Assembly: GCF_004006295.1 (NCBI RefSeq)
Contig: NZ_CP026095.1
Coordinates: 1,598,001-1,662,000 of the forward strand
Length of the DNA: 64,000 nt
Direction of reading: 5' to 3'
Source of the DNA: Peribacillus asahii
GTDB taxonomy: Bacteria > Bacillota > Bacilli > Bacillales > DSM-1321
A program made the position numbers and the translations under genes. The notes below the pieces were generated by a model, which saw only the letters and a list, made by a program, of their open reading frames with translations, had not been told where the DNA came from and did not search any database. Shown here in pieces: positions 48,667-57,653 of this stretch. Within the stretch, counting starts at the first letter, position 1. Each line of letters opens with the position of its first letter.

Positions 48667-49533
48667 ATGGTATTTGGTAAAGTAGTAACAGCAATGGTCA
48701 CCCCTTTTGATATTAAAGGAAATGTTGATTTTCAAAAAACAACTACGTTGGTTAATTACTTACTTAATAATGGTACAGATGCGCTCGTTCTTTCAGGGAC
48801 TACAGGTGAGTCGCCAACGCTTTCTTCTGAAGAGAAAATTGCATTGTTACGTCATGTTGTAAAAGTCGCTGATAAGCGTGTACCAATTATTATAGGAACA
48901 GGGAGCAATAATACGTATGCATCGATTGAACTGACCAAAAAAGCAGAACAAAATGGTGCAGATGCGATTATGCTTGTAGCACCCTACTATAATAAAACAA
49001 ATCAAGAAGGGCTATATCAGCATTTTAAAGCAATTGCTGAGAGTACAAAACTTCCAGTGATGCTATATAATATTCCGGGAAGATCGGCTGTCAATATTGC
49101 TCCAGAAACGATTATTCGTCTATCGGAAATTCCAAACATTGTAGCTGTTAAAGAAGCGAGCGGTGATTTAAATGCTATGACGCAAATTATTGCGGAAACA
49201 GCTGAGGATTTTGCGTTGTACAGCGGAGATGACGGATTAACGTTGCCGGTTCTTTCAATTGGAGGAGTGGGAGTTGTTTCCGTTGCCGCTCATGTAATTG
49301 GTAAGGAGATGAAGCAAATGGTTGATGCTTTCTTAACAGGTAATCTGCAAGAGGCAGCAAAGCTGCATCAAAAGCTTCTTCCAATTATTAAAGGCTTATT
49401 CTCTGCACCTAGCCCAGCTCCGGTTAAAACAGCTTTACAACTAGTAGGAATAGATGTTGGTTCAGTCCGTCTTCCAATTGTTCCTCTAACAGAACAAGAA
49501 CGAAGTGTATTGGCGAATCTTTTAGGTAAATAA
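48667..49533 (+). CDS. dapA: 4-hydroxy-tetrahydrodipicolinate synthase
   Basis: 288 aa TIM barrel. GTTGESPTLS phosphate loop, Y134 (LYNIPGRS), and Schiff-base K162 in AVKEASGDL are present. Condenses pyruvate with aspartate semialdehyde; the product feeds lysine, peptidoglycan and, through DpaAB, spore dipicolinate. SD GGAGAGG is upstream. A strong terminator follows. Confidence 0.97.
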   Translation: MVFGKVVTAMVTPFDIKGNVDFQKTTTLVNYLLNNGTDALVLSGTTGESPTLSSEEKIALLRHVVKVADKRVPIIIGTGSNNTYASIELTKKAEQNGADAIMLVAPYYNKTNQEGLYQHFKAIAESTKLPVMLYNIPGRSAVNIAPETIIRLSEIPNIVAVKEASGDLNAMTQIIAETAEDFALYSGDDGLTLPVLSIGGVGVVSVAAHVIGKEMKQMVDAFLTGNLQEAAKLHQKLLPIIKGLFSAPSPAPVKTALQLVGIDVGSVRLPIVPLTEQERSVLANLLGK

Positions 49534-49583
49534 GTATATCTTCTATTCTTAGTATGTAATAAGCGAGCTAATTACGCTATTCT

Positions 49584-49619
49584 AAAAAACAAGTCAATCT
49601 ATAGATTGGCTTGTTTTTT
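49584..49619 (+). terminator. Terminator after dapA
   Basis: 16-bp arms with one T-G pair: 49584-49599 against 49604-49619, containing CAAGTCAATC and GATTGGCTTG, TATA loop, T6 end. The A6/T6 flanks make it potentially bidirectional. Confidence 0.93.
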
Positions 49620-49905
49620 ATTTATGGTTATGTTACATGATATTGTTGATTCAGGCAGTTATATCACATAATCATTTTGAAAATTTTTTTTAAAAAGGTG
49701 AATAATTCCTTTCCTGAATATAAAATAACGATTATACTTGAACATATGTGTTTATTCAAAGGTATTATTAGATTCTCGTATCTATAAGTTTGTTTCCTAC
49801 ATAATAGAAGATTTAATAAAGAATCATAATCGTTAAAATAAAGTGAAACTTCTGGGGAGAGATTGCCATCTCTTGTCTCCGATTCTTTTGACTGATTTAT
49901 TTTTT

Positions 49906-49947
49906 AGGCTCTACAATGAAATAGCTGTGGATAACTATTATTTCATT
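49906..49947 (+). repeat. Possible remnant of an ISL3-type element end
   Basis: GGCTCTACAATGAAATAG (from about 49907) followed by a loop and TATTTCATT (49939-49947); AATGAAATA (49915-49923) and TATTTCATT are perfect inverted copies. GGCTCT starts are typical of ISL3-family terminal repeats. No transposase or second end is seen, so this may be a solo end or chance. Confidence 0.3.
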
Positions 49948-50114
49948 CATTTATGTGTCTAATATTTTGTATGGCTGTTTGTTAATGAATATTGTTGATT
50001 TATCCGATTTAAAAAAATATTTTTTAGTAAGGGATTTTACTGTCCAGGTATGCGGGCTGCATAAGACATAGCACAAGCTTTTACAAAGGAATATGTTTGA
50101 GAAAATGATATGTG

Positions 50115-50144
50115 TTGTTAAGCTTTTTGGACATCAGGTATAAT
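50115..50144 (+). promoter_or_regulatory. sigma-A promoter of rnjB
   Basis: TTGTTA (50115-50120), 18-base spacer, TATAAT (50139-50144), 48 bases before the TTG start. Confidence 0.65.
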
Positions 50145-50191
50145 GGAAGGTAATAGATTTATGAACGGTGCAACGCTAAGGAGGTACTCTG

Positions 50192-51856
50192 TTGGGTAAA
50201 GATTATAAAGGAATTAAAATCATTTCTCTTGGTGGACAAGGGGAATTAGGTAAAAATATGTACGTAATTGAAGTAAATGAGGACTTGTATATTCTAGATG
50301 CAGGATTAATGCTGCCTGAAGATGAAATGCTTGGGATTGACGCGGTTATTCCAGATATCTCTTATTTACAAGAGAACAAAGAAAGGATTCAAGGTATATT
50401 TATTAGCCATGGTCATGAAGATCATATTGGGGCTCTTTCCTATGTATTAAAATACATACGTGTTCCCGTTTATGGAACGAAACTGACGCTTGCGTTAGTT
50501 AAATTGAAGCTGAAGGAAGATGGATTTAACGGTAGAGCAGAGTTGATAGAAATTGATTCTGATTCGGTGCTAAGTTTCCCAGAAACAGCGATTTCGTTTT
50601 TCCGTACAAATCATAGTATTCCTGATTCACTTGGTATTGTCGTTCATACTCGTGAAGGGGCTATCGTGTATACAGGGGACTTTAAGTTTGATCAAGCTGC
50701 AAAGGGCTTTTATCAACCGGAAATCGGCAAAATGGTCAGCCTGGGTGAAGAAGGTGTCTTATGTTTATTATCTGATAGTACGGGGGCAGAGAAACCTGGT
50801 TATACGACATCAGAAGCAATTGTAGCAAGAGATATGACAGAAGCATTTCTCACAGCAGAAGGCAGAATTATTGCGGCTTGCTTCGCTTCTAATATTAATC
50901 GTATTCAACATGTGCTTAATGCAGCTGCTGCAAGCGGGCGAAAAGTAGCGCTTGTTGGAAAAAGCCTACAAAAGGTATACGACATTGCTTTGAACCTTGG
51001 GTATTTACAAGTGGATGAAGAAATGATTATTTCTGTCAATGATGTTCAAAATTTTGAAGAGCGTGAAGTTGTTATACTTGTGACAGGTCATCAAGGAGAA
51101 CCGATTACAGCTATACAAAAAATGGCGAAGCAAACACATAAGCAAGTCATGATTAAAGAAGGAGATACTGTGTTAATCGCAGCTTCCCCGCTTAAAGGCG
51201 GAGAACTTATTTTGGCGAAAACGATTGATTTACTATATCGTGTTGGTGCGCGTGTCGTATCCAATCGCTATCAAGTGCATGTCACAGGTCACGGTGCTCA
51301 AGAAGAGTTAAAAATGATGATTAACTTCATACAGCCAAAATATCTCATTCCGGTTCACGGTGAGTTTCGTCACTTATATGCCCATGAGAAAATTGGTCGT
51401 GCAGCAGGTATGGAAGCAGAGCAGATCATGATTGCCGAGAAAGGTGATGTCATAGAAGTAACAGCTGATAAGATTCGTCTATCTGGCAAGGTTTCAGCAG
51501 GGAATATTTTAATTGATGGAAGCGGCGTTGGGGATGTCGGTAATATCGTGCTGCGTGATCGTCGCTTGTTATCACAAGATGGAATCTTAATTGTCGTTGT
51601 TACGCTCAATCGTCAAGACAAAAGTATCGCAGCAGGTCCGGAGATTATTTCTAGAGGATTTGTTTATGTACGAGAATCGGAGAAGCTAATGGAAGAAGCA
51701 ACGGCCATTGTACGTGATATTGTTCAAAAAAATGGAGTACGCCAGCCTTTCGATTGGTCCACGCTTAAGCAGGAAATGCGTGATTCTTTAAATCAATATC
51801 TTTATGAAAAAACGAAAAGACGTCCGATGATTTTACCAATTATTATGGAAATTTAA
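50192..51856 (+). CDS. rnjB: Ribonuclease J2
   Basis: 554 aa metallo-beta-lactamase/beta-CASP RNase. Motif H73-G-H75-E-D77-H78 (SHGHEDH), YTGDFKFD, and C-terminal HVTGHGAQEEL and PVHGEFRH. Position after dapA and before tepA identifies RNase J2 rather than J1. It forms a complex with RNase J1 and is the less active partner in B. subtilis. TTG start with AAGGAGG (50179-50185). Confidence 0.95.
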   Translation: MGKDYKGIKIISLGGQGELGKNMYVIEVNEDLYILDAGLMLPEDEMLGIDAVIPDISYLQENKERIQGIFISHGHEDHIGALSYVLKYIRVPVYGTKLTLALVKLKLKEDGFNGRAELIEIDSDSVLSFPETAISFFRTNHSIPDSLGIVVHTREGAIVYTGDFKFDQAAKGFYQPEIGKMVSLGEEGVLCLLSDSTGAEKPGYTTSEAIVARDMTEAFLTAEGRIIAACFASNINRIQHVLNAAAASGRKVALVGKSLQKVYDIALNLGYLQVDEEMIISVNDVQNFEEREVVILVTGHQGEPITAIQKMAKQTHKQVMIKEGDTVLIAASPLKGGELILAKTIDLLYRVGARVVSNRYQVHVTGHGAQEELKMMINFIQPKYLIPVHGEFRHLYAHEKIGRAAGMEAEQIMIAEKGDVIEVTADKIRLSGKVSAGNILIDGSGVGDVGNIVLRDRRLLSQDGILIVVVTLNRQDKSIAAGPEIISRGFVYVRESEKLMEEATAIVRDIVQKNGVRQPFDWSTLKQEMRDSLNQYLYEKTKRRPMILPIIMEI

Positions 51857-51862
51857 TTTATG

Positions 51863-51903
51863 CTCCCCTTGACTTGTAGTTAAGGGGAGTTTTGTGTGTT
51901 AAA
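51863..51903 (+). terminator. Terminator after rnjB
   Basis: CTCCCCTTGACT (51863-51874) with AGTTAAGGGGAG (51888-51899), one G-T pair; a short T4 tail follows. Moderate U tract. Confidence 0.8.
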
Positions 51904-52014
51904 AGATGACGAAATAAATGGATATTTTAAGAACTGCGCACCTCTTTTTGAATGAAGTTTTACTTCTGAGACATACTACATGTATACGTTTTTTGAAGAA
52001 AGGGGTAGGGAAAA

Positions 52015-52758
52015 GTGGATAATCCATCGTTACCGAATGAAGGAGAAGAACGTGAGGAAGGGAAGAACTCGACCTTAATGGAAAAAATCCAGCAGTTAGG
52101 TACAACAAATGTGCCTCAAATGTCGCAGGATTCCCAAATTCACTGTTTAACCATTATTGGACAAATCGAAGGGCATATGCAACTGTCACCTCAAAATAAA
52201 ACAACCAAATATGAGCATGTCATTCCACAAATTGTGGCTATTGAACAAAATCCGAATATTGAAGGTTTGCTTGTCATTTTAAATACGGTAGGCGGAGATG
52301 TAGAGGCAGGATTAGCGATTGCTGAGATGCTTGCATCATTATCTAAGCCAACCGTCTCGATTGTGTTAGGCGGCGGGCATTCTATTGGTGTTCCAATTGC
52401 TGTATCGTGTGACTACTCGTATATTGCGGAAACGGCTACGATGACGATTCATCCGATTCGCTTAACGGGGCTTGTTATTGGTGTACCACAAACCTTTGAA
52501 TATTTGGACAAAATGCAAGAGCGTGTCATTAATTTTGTTACGAAGCATTCAAAAGTGACAGAAGAGAGCTTTAAAGAATTAATGTTTGCCAAAGGAAATT
52601 TAACGCGAGATATTGGGACAAATGTTATCGGTAATGAAGCTGTAAATATTGGGATGATTAATGAGGTCGGCGGTGTTGGTCAAGCGATGAGAAAACTAAA
52701 CGAATTGATTAGCGCAAACAAACATGAATCAGGTGGAGAGGAAGGACTCTTACAATGA
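52015..52758 (+). CDS. tepA: ClpP-like protease TepA
   Basis: 247 aa ClpP-fold protein. Nucleophile region [13 protein letters not shown] and the His in TIHPIRLTG follow ClpP-like topology; [17 protein letters not shown] is the oligomerisation stretch. B. subtilis TepA (YmfB) was linked to protein export and signal-peptide clearance. GTG start after AAAGGGGTAGGG. It overlaps the next gene by four bases. Confidence 0.93.
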   Translation: MDNPSLPNEGEEREEGKNSTLMEKIQQLGTTNVPQMSQDSQIHCLTIIGQIEGHMQLSPQNKTTKYEHVIPQIVAIEQNPNIEGLLVILNTVGGDVEAGLAIAEMLASLSKPTVSIVLGGGHSIGVPIAVSCDYSYIAETATMTIHPIRLTGLVIGVPQTFEYLDKMQERVINFVTKHSKVTEESFKELMFAKGNLTRDIGTNVIGNEAVNIGMINEVGGVGQAMRKLNELISANKHESGGEEGLLQ

Positions 52759-52982
52759 CGCTTTATACGATTATGCCTCATGAGCACGTTCATCCTCATC
52801 AGCATGAGGCATTGACTGCCTATTTCGAAATCATGTACAATGGCATTCCCGTGATGGTGGAGCATGATGGAGGAACAATGCTTCGAATTGATCGAATTTT
52901 AAGTACAGATCCTGCTCATTTTTTACAAGAAAGTGTTCAACCAGGTCAGTCTATCCCTCTTTTTGAAATGCTAAACAATTAG
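52755..52982 (+). CDS. ylzJ: YlzJ-like small protein
   Basis: 75 aa. [14 protein letters not shown] and the middle [21 protein letters not shown] fit the YlzJ-like family found between tepA and spoIIIE in Bacillus. It starts inside the tepA stop (ATGA), with GGAGAGGAAGG as SD. Function unknown. The His-rich N-terminus could bind metal, but this is speculation. Confidence 0.8.
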   Translation: MTLYTIMPHEHVHPHQHEALTAYFEIMYNGIPVMVEHDGGTMLRIDRILSTDPAHFLQESVQPGQSIPLFEMLNN

Positions 52983-53008
52983 AAATAATGACCAACAAAG
53001 CGAAATTA

Positions 53009-53064
53009 TGATATACTAAAAGTAAACAAGAAACTGAGCAGCCAAGTAGGCTGCTCTATTTTTT
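53009..53064 (+). promoter_or_regulatory. spoIIIE promoter and promoter-proximal terminator
   Basis: TGA-TATACT (53009-53017) is an extended -10, with a poor -35 (ATGACC, 18-base spacing). About 20 bases further, GAGCAGCC (53036-53043) and GGCTGCTC (53049-53056) form a perfect 8-bp stem followed by TATTTTTT. The arrangement suggests early termination of the spoIIIE transcript, or it is simply the terminator of tepA-ylzJ. Confidence 0.6.
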
Positions 53065-53099
53065 CAAGGAGCTATCTGTTAGGAAAAATAGGTGATATT

Positions 53100-55424
53100 A
53101 TGGCAAAGAAAAAAACCAGAAATAAGAAGACGACAGAGAAATTAAAAACAACGATGAAATATGAATTGATTGGTTTGATTATACTTGGTCTCTCTGCGAT
53201 TGCAATTGCTAAGCTTGGAGCAGTAGGCCACGCTATCGTATCATTTGTTCGTTTTTTCATGGGTGAGTGGTATATCCTATTGCTGATTGGAAGTATTATT
53301 ATTGGGTTTTATTTGATGATTAAACGAGAAATTCCTTATTTTTTCAAACGACAACTTGTTGGTTTATACTTTATTATTGCAAGTATTTTACTATTAAGTC
53401 ATGTGACATTATTTCAATTATTGGCAGAAGGCGGGCCATTTAAAAAGCCAAGTGTTATTTTGAATACCTGGGAGTTATTTTGGATGGAAGTGTCAAAGGC
53501 ATCGAGTACAGAGGAACTTGGCGGTGGTATGATTGGTGCTTTATTATTTGCGACTTCTTATTTTCTTTTTGATGCTGCAGGTTCTAAAATTATTTCCTTT
53601 ATCTTTATCGTAATTGGAATGATTTTGCTAACGGGAAAAACTTTAGGAGATACACTCGGGACTTTTTTTACGGCCGTTACAAGTTTTTTAGTGAAACAAT
53701 GGAAGGCTTTTACGGAGGATTTAAAAGCGTGGGGAAATGAAAGAAAAGAAAAGAAAAAGAAGACACCACCAAAACAGAAAAAGGAAAAAGAAGTGGAACC
53801 TGAAGTAGAGTCACCGTTAGTTGTTGAGTCTGTACAACCAGTTGAACCGATTATTTCAAGCTTTACAGATACAGCATACGAACGAGAAGAGGCCATTTCA
53901 GTGGAGGTAGCACAGAAAACCGAGCAGGTTGAAGAAGAAACGGAGCCGGATGATGATGTTCCACCTATAAACTTTACTGAAGTAGAGAATAAAGAATATG
54001 TATTACCACCGCTTTCTTTATTGAAGCAACCGAAAAAGACGGATCAAAGCGGTGAGTATCAATTAATTCATGAAAATGCAGCGAAGCTAGAGCGAACATT
54101 TGATAGTTTTGGTGTGAAAGCCCGGGTAACACAAGTGTATTTAGGGCCGGCTGTAACGAAATATGAAGTACATCCAGATGTCGGTGTAAAAGTAAGTAAA
54201 ATTGTGAGTTTATCGGATGATTTGGCGCTTGCATTAGCAGCCAAAGATATTCGAATTGAAGCGCCTATTCCAGGAAAGTCGGCGATTGGGATTGAAGTGC
54301 CTAATTCAGAAATTGCAATGGTGTCTCTTCGCGAAGTATTAGAAGCAAAGGAAGTTGATAAACCTGACTCTAAGCTGCAAATTGGGTTAGGACGTAATAT
54401 TTCCGGCGAAGCTGTGAAAGCCGAATTAAATAAAATGCCGCATTTGCTTGTGGCCGGGGCAACAGGAAGCGGAAAATCGGTTTGTATTAACGGAATTATT
54501 ACGAGCATTTTGATGCGTGCTAAACCACATGAAGTAAAAATGATGATGATTGACCCGAAAATGGTGGAGCTAAACGTTTATAATGGCATTCCGCATTTAT
54601 TAGCACCTGTCGTGACGAATCCAAAAAAAGCCGCGCAGGCATTGCAAAAAGTCGTGAGTGAAATGGAACGGCGTTATGAGCTATTTTCGCATACAGGAAC
54701 GCGTAATATTGAAGGATATAATGATTATGTTAATCGCTATAATATCGAGGAAGAAGACAAGCAGCCGCTGCTTCCATTTATCGTCGTCATTGTCGATGAG
54801 CTTGCAGACTTAATGATGGTAGCGTCTAATGATGTCGAGGATGCGATTACACGTCTCGCTCAAATGGCTCGTGCAGCGGGGATTCATTTAATTATTGCGA
54901 CACAGCGCCCTTCTGTAGATGTCATAACGGGTGTTATTAAAGCAAATATTCCATCGCGTATTGCTTTTAGTGTATCTTCAGCAACCGACTCGCGTACGAT
55001 TTTAGATATGGGGGGGGCAGAAAAGCTATTAGGTCGCGGTGATATGCTCTTTTTACCAGTGGGGGCATCAAAGCCCGTTCGTGTTCAAGGGGCGTTCCTT
55101 TCTGATCAAGAGGTGGAAGATACGGTTAACTACGTAATTGCTCAGCAAAAAGCACAATATAACGAAGAAATGATTCCAGATGACCTCCCTGAACGGAGTG
55201 CTGGCGACGTTGCCGATGATTTATATGACGAAGCAGTTTCTTTAATTATAGAAATGCAAACAGCCTCTGTATCGATGTTACAGCGCCGTTTTCGCATTGG
55301 TTATACACGGGCAGCACGCCTTATTGATGAGATGGAAGCGAGAGGAATTGTTGGTCCATATGAAGGCAGTAAACCTCGAGTTGTTCTTATTGGCAAAGAC
55401 GATCATGAAGCACACTCATCATAA
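53100..55424 (+). CDS. spoIIIE: DNA translocase SpoIIIE (FtsK family)
   Basis: 774 aa. Basic N-terminus, four membrane helices within about residues 20-180, a charged Pro/Glu linker, then the FtsK motor. Walker A GATGSGKS spans residues 453-460; Walker [16 protein letters not shown]-terminal winged-helix gamma domain ([21 protein letters not shown]) reads SRS sites. It pumps the chromosome into the forespore. An eight-G run (55010-55017) is in frame. Position after tepA matches B. subtilis spoIIIE. Confidence 0.96.
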   Translation: MAKKKTRNKKTTEKLKTTMKYELIGLIILGLSAIAIAKLGAVGHAIVSFVRFFMGEWYILLLIGSIIIGFYLMIKREIPYFFKRQLVGLYFIIASILLLSHVTLFQLLAEGGPFKKPSVILNTWELFWMEVSKASSTEELGGGMIGALLFATSYFLFDAAGSKIISFIFIVIGMILLTGKTLGDTLGTFFTAVTSFLVKQWKAFTEDLKAWGNERKEKKKKTPPKQKKEKEVEPEVESPLVVESVQPVEPIISSFTDTAYEREEAISVEVAQKTEQVEEETEPDDDVPPINFTEVENKEYVLPPLSLLKQPKKTDQSGEYQLIHENAAKLERTFDSFGVKARVTQVYLGPAVTKYEVHPDVGVKVSKIVSLSDDLALALAAKDIRIEAPIPGKSAIGIEVPNSEIAMVSLREVLEAKEVDKPDSKLQIGLGRNISGEAVKAELNKMPHLLVAGATGSGKSVCINGIITSILMRAKPHEVKMMMIDPKMVELNVYNGIPHLLAPVVTNPKKAAQALQKVVSEMERRYELFSHTGTRNIEGYNDYVNRYNIEEEDKQPLLPFIVVIVDELADLMMVASNDVEDAITRLAQMARAAGIHLIIATQRPSVDVITGVIKANIPSRIAFSVSSATDSRTILDMGGAEKLLGRGDMLFLPVGASKPVRVQGAFLSDQEVEDTVNYVIAQQKAQYNEEMIPDDLPERSAGDVADDLYDEAVSLIIEMQTASVSMLQRRFRIGYTRAARLIDEMEARGIVGPYEGSKPRVVLIGKDDHEAHSS

Positions 55425-55465
55425 AACGAAAAGACCGGGCATTTTGCCCGGTCTTTTCGTTTTAT
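55421..55465. terminator. Bidirectional terminator between spoIIIE and the convergent gene
   Basis: 55421-55440 and 55446-55465 are perfect 20-base inverted copies with an ATTTT loop; the core is GACCGGGC/GCCCGGTC. A4/T4-rich flanks serve both directions. It overlaps the stops of spoIIIE and of the minus-strand gene. Confidence 0.95.
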
Positions 55466-55755
55466 TCTGCTTCTTCCATATGTTCCTTACAGAAGGTGAG
55501 TAACATATGAAGTTCCTCTTCTTCTAAATCAAAATCAAGAACTTCTTCATTTGCTTTTGCGATGATGTTGTATTGTTTAATCGTTTGTTCTTCTCCATCT
55601 ACAACATAAATTAAGCGGATTGATAAACCGCCCTCTGTATAGAGTTCATCATCTTCTGGTACTTCAATATCCAAGACATATTCAAAGCGTTCTCCTGTTA
55701 AGATGCCAAATGGATCTTTTAATTTTTCGACACTATATTCTGTAATGGTAATCAT
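55462..55755 (-). CDS. Small acidic DUF6509-like protein
   Basis: 97 aa, the only minus-strand gene. MITITEYSVEKLKDPFGILTG and a strongly acidic C-terminal half with LDFDLEEEELHMLLTF. It resembles the DUF6509 family of Bacillales; this is from memory. No catalytic motif, membrane segment or signal. Good SD (GGAGGG, reverse of 55763-55768) and a TATAAT -10. It sits where, as I recall, B. subtilis has a GntR-type regulator (ymfC) after spoIIIE. Function unknown. Confidence 0.75.
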   Translation of the reverse strand: MITITEYSVEKLKDPFGILTGERFEYVLDIEVPEDDELYTEGGLSIRLIYVVDGEEQTIKQYNIIAKANEEVLDFDLEEEELHMLLTFCKEHMEEAE

Positions 55756-55785
55756 ATATTTATCCCTCCAAAATAGATACGTATT

Positions 55786-55791
55786 ATTATA
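55786..55791 (-). promoter_or_regulatory. -10 box for the minus-strand gene
   Basis: On the minus strand TATAAT (complement of 55786-55791), about 31 bases before the start codon. The -35 is weak. Confidence 0.5.
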
Positions 55792-55936
55792 CCGTAAAAC
55801 TAAGAATTGAAAAGAAAGTAACGTATAAAGTAAAAGGCTATTTATTTATTTTGAGAAAAATGGTATATTATTATCCAATAATAGGACTAATTTACATTAT
55901 ATGTATACTACTCCTGTCCTTACTTTTGAAGAGCGG

Positions 55937-56004
55937 GTGTGAGTAATTAGTCACTTTAAGAGAAAAATGAAATGTTTGTATGATATGACTTCAGTTTACA
56001 TAAT
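55937..56004 (+). promoter_or_regulatory. Candidate promoter and operator-like palindrome before the BMP gene
   Basis: TTGTAT (55976-55981), 17-base spacer, CATAAT (55999-56004). Upstream, GTGAGTAATTAGTCAC (about 55940-55955) is a near-perfect 16-base palindrome that could bind a dimeric regulator. Nothing else recognisable in the 366-base gap (55756-56121) apart from the minus-strand promoter. Confidence 0.45.
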
Positions 56005-56121
56005 GTGTGATGTGTACAACTTTTCATTTCTTCAATACCGCACTAATTTTACCCTATGGAAAACAGGAGCATCATCGAACATTCCTATTAAAAACTTATA
56101 GAAATATAGGAGGGGGAAAGT

Positions 56122-57216
56122 TTGAAAAAGCGTAAATTTGGTTTAGCTCTTTCACTAATTTTAGCAGCGGGAACAATGTTAGGTGCATGTGGCAATGCAG
56201 AAAAAGATGATGCAAAAGACGGTGGAGCGGATAAAAAAGAAAACTTTACTGTAGCGATGGTTACCGATATTGGTGGTGTGGATGACAAATCATTTAATCA
56301 ATCAGCATGGGAAGGTCTCCAAAGTTTTGGTGAAGAAAATGGTTTGGAAAAAGGCAAAGACGGATATAACTATCTTCAATCAAAATCAGATGCTGACTAT
56401 ACAACGAATCTAAATACACTTGTTCGTGAAGATTATAATGTTATTTTTGCGATTGGTTATGCTTTAGCGGAATCAGTTGCAGATGTAGCTGATCAACGCC
56501 CAGAAGCTCAATTTGCTATTGTTGATTCAGTTGTCGAGAAAGATAATGTAGCAAGTATTACGTTTAAAGAGCACCAAGGCTCATTTTTAGTAGGTGTGAT
56601 TGCAGGCTTACAAACGAAAACAAATAAAGTTGGTTTCGTCGGTGGTGTGGAAGGTGAATTAATTAAGAAGTTTGAAGTAGGTTTCATTGCAGGCGTTAAA
56701 TCTGTTAATCCTAAAGCGGAAGTTGTTTCTAAATATGCAGGTAGCTTCGGTGACGCTGCAAAAGGTAAATCAATCGCAAGCAGCATGTATGCTTCTGGCG
56801 CTGATATTATTTATCATGCTGCGGGCGGGACAGGAAACGGTGTATTTGCAGAAGCAAAGGATTTAAAGCAAAAAGACCCGTCAAAAGAAATTTATGTAAT
56901 TGGTGTCGATCGTGATCAACATGAGGAAGGTGCTGTAACAGTTGATGGAAAAGAATACAATGTAACCTTAACTTCTATGGTTAAGCGTGTTGACGTAGCC
57001 GTGAAAGACCTTGCAACAAAAGCTAAAGCTGGTGAATTCCCAGGAGGTCAAATTATCGAGTATGGTATGGAAGAAGACGGTATTAAAATTTCTGACTCTA
57101 AAGAGAATATAAGCGAAGAAACTCTTAAAGAAGTTGAAAAGTGGACAGAGAAAATCAAGTCTGGTGAACAAAAAGTTCCGACAACGGATGAAGAATTAAA
57201 AGCAATGAAGTTTTAA
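56122..57216 (+). CDS. nupN: BMP-family nucleoside-binding lipoprotein (NupN-like)
   Basis: 364 aa. Signal peptide with lipobox LGAC, lipid Cys23, then a PnrA/BMP substrate-binding domain ([48 protein letters not shown]). TTG start after AGGAGGGGG. The following genes form an ABC transporter of the YufOPQ/NupOPQ type, so nucleoside (possibly guanosine) uptake is likely. Lipoprotein and transporter genes are separated by a terminator and 437 bases, consistent with higher expression of the binding protein. Confidence 0.85.
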   Translation: MKKRKFGLALSLILAAGTMLGACGNAEKDDAKDGGADKKENFTVAMVTDIGGVDDKSFNQSAWEGLQSFGEENGLEKGKDGYNYLQSKSDADYTTNLNTLVREDYNVIFAIGYALAESVADVADQRPEAQFAIVDSVVEKDNVASITFKEHQGSFLVGVIAGLQTKTNKVGFVGGVEGELIKKFEVGFIAGVKSVNPKAEVVSKYAGSFGDAAKGKSIASSMYASGADIIYHAAGGTGNGVFAEAKDLKQKDPSKEIYVIGVDRDQHEEGAVTVDGKEYNVTLTSMVKRVDVAVKDLATKAKAGEFPGGQIIEYGMEEDGIKISDSKENISEETLKEVEKWTEKIKSGEQKVPTTDEELKAMKF

Positions 57217-57230
57217 TAGAGAGAGAAGGT

Positions 57231-57257
57231 GAGAAGGCAATTATCTGCCTTCTCTTT
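57231..57257 (+). terminator. Terminator after nupN-like gene
   Basis: GAGAAGGCA (57231-57239) with TGCCTTCTC (57246-57254), perfect 9-bp stem, six-base loop and a short T3 then C/T-rich tail. Confidence 0.8.
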
Positions 57258-57410
57258 CCTTCTTTCTTTAAAAGATAGGTTATGTTATAGAACGCTGTGG
57301 ATTTTTGGCTTATTTTAAGCTCTGACTCTATGAAATGAACTACCTATATCAACAAGGTTGTCTAACACAGCGACAAGATAAGAGGGTATAACTTTTTCGA
57401 CCTGCTTTAG

Positions 57411-57442
57411 TGTTTAGCTTCAGGCGCCTTGCACTTTTCTTC
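57411..57442 (+). repeat. Collapsed copy of the TGTCTAGCT...CTTTTC repeat
   Basis: TGTTTAGCTTCAGGCGCC (57411-57428) runs straight into TTGCACTTTTCTTC. It looks like the left and right ends of the repeat at 41641-41767 with the middle removed. GGCGCC is itself a palindrome. Confidence 0.5.
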
Positions 57443-57459
57443 ATTAGTATTTTATACAT

Positions 57460-57563
57460 AAATGGAAAACCTGAATGAAAGGCTATAATCAAGCTTTAAA
57501 TACTATCAAATACTATTGAGAATGGTAGAGGATTATAGTTTTCCATTTGGTTCTTTCGACCAA
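57460..57563 (+). other. Structured element between nupN-like and nupO-like genes
   Basis: Perfect arms: AAATGGAAAA (57460-57469) with TTTTCCATTT (57539-57548) and CTATAATC (57483-57490) with GATTATAG (57531-57538). The two 5' segments are separated by 13 bases that can form a CCT/AGG mini-hairpin. Inside, CTATCA (57503-57508) pairs with TGGTAG (57523-57528). A TTGGT/ACCAA hairpin (57547-57563) follows. No U tract. It may be a folded leader of the transporter mRNA or a small mobile repeat. Nothing recognisable otherwise in 57258-57653. Confidence 0.5.
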
Positions 57564-57653
57564 TAAAAGGGTTACTATGGGGACGATTAGGAGAGGAGCA
57601 ACAATCGCTTAATCGGAGAATTGTATCTCATTTTTTAATAGGAGTGAATGTAC

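Larger units (their letters stand above)
49620..50191 (+). other. Long gap before rnjB
   Basis: No gene is visible in these 572 very AT-rich bases. Visible items are a GAGA/TCTC hairpin with partial GGAG/CTCC extension (about 49854-49880), a possible insertion-sequence end at 49906-49947, and the rnjB promoter. AATAAAGTGAAACTTC at 49837-49852 recurs at 63971-63986. Confidence 0.5.

Noticed and set aside
49728..49834. TAACGATTAT / ATAATCGTTA inverted pair about 100 bases apart
   Set aside because: Ten-base inverted matches are expected by chance in such an AT-rich gap; no further extension or function visible.
55010..55017. G8 run in spoIIIE as a frameshift site
   Set aside because: The protein remains in frame and family-like on both sides ([10 protein letters not shown]).
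55756..56121. Purine riboswitch upstream of the nupN-like gene
   Set aside because: No conserved loop or junction sequences of the purine aptamer could be located.
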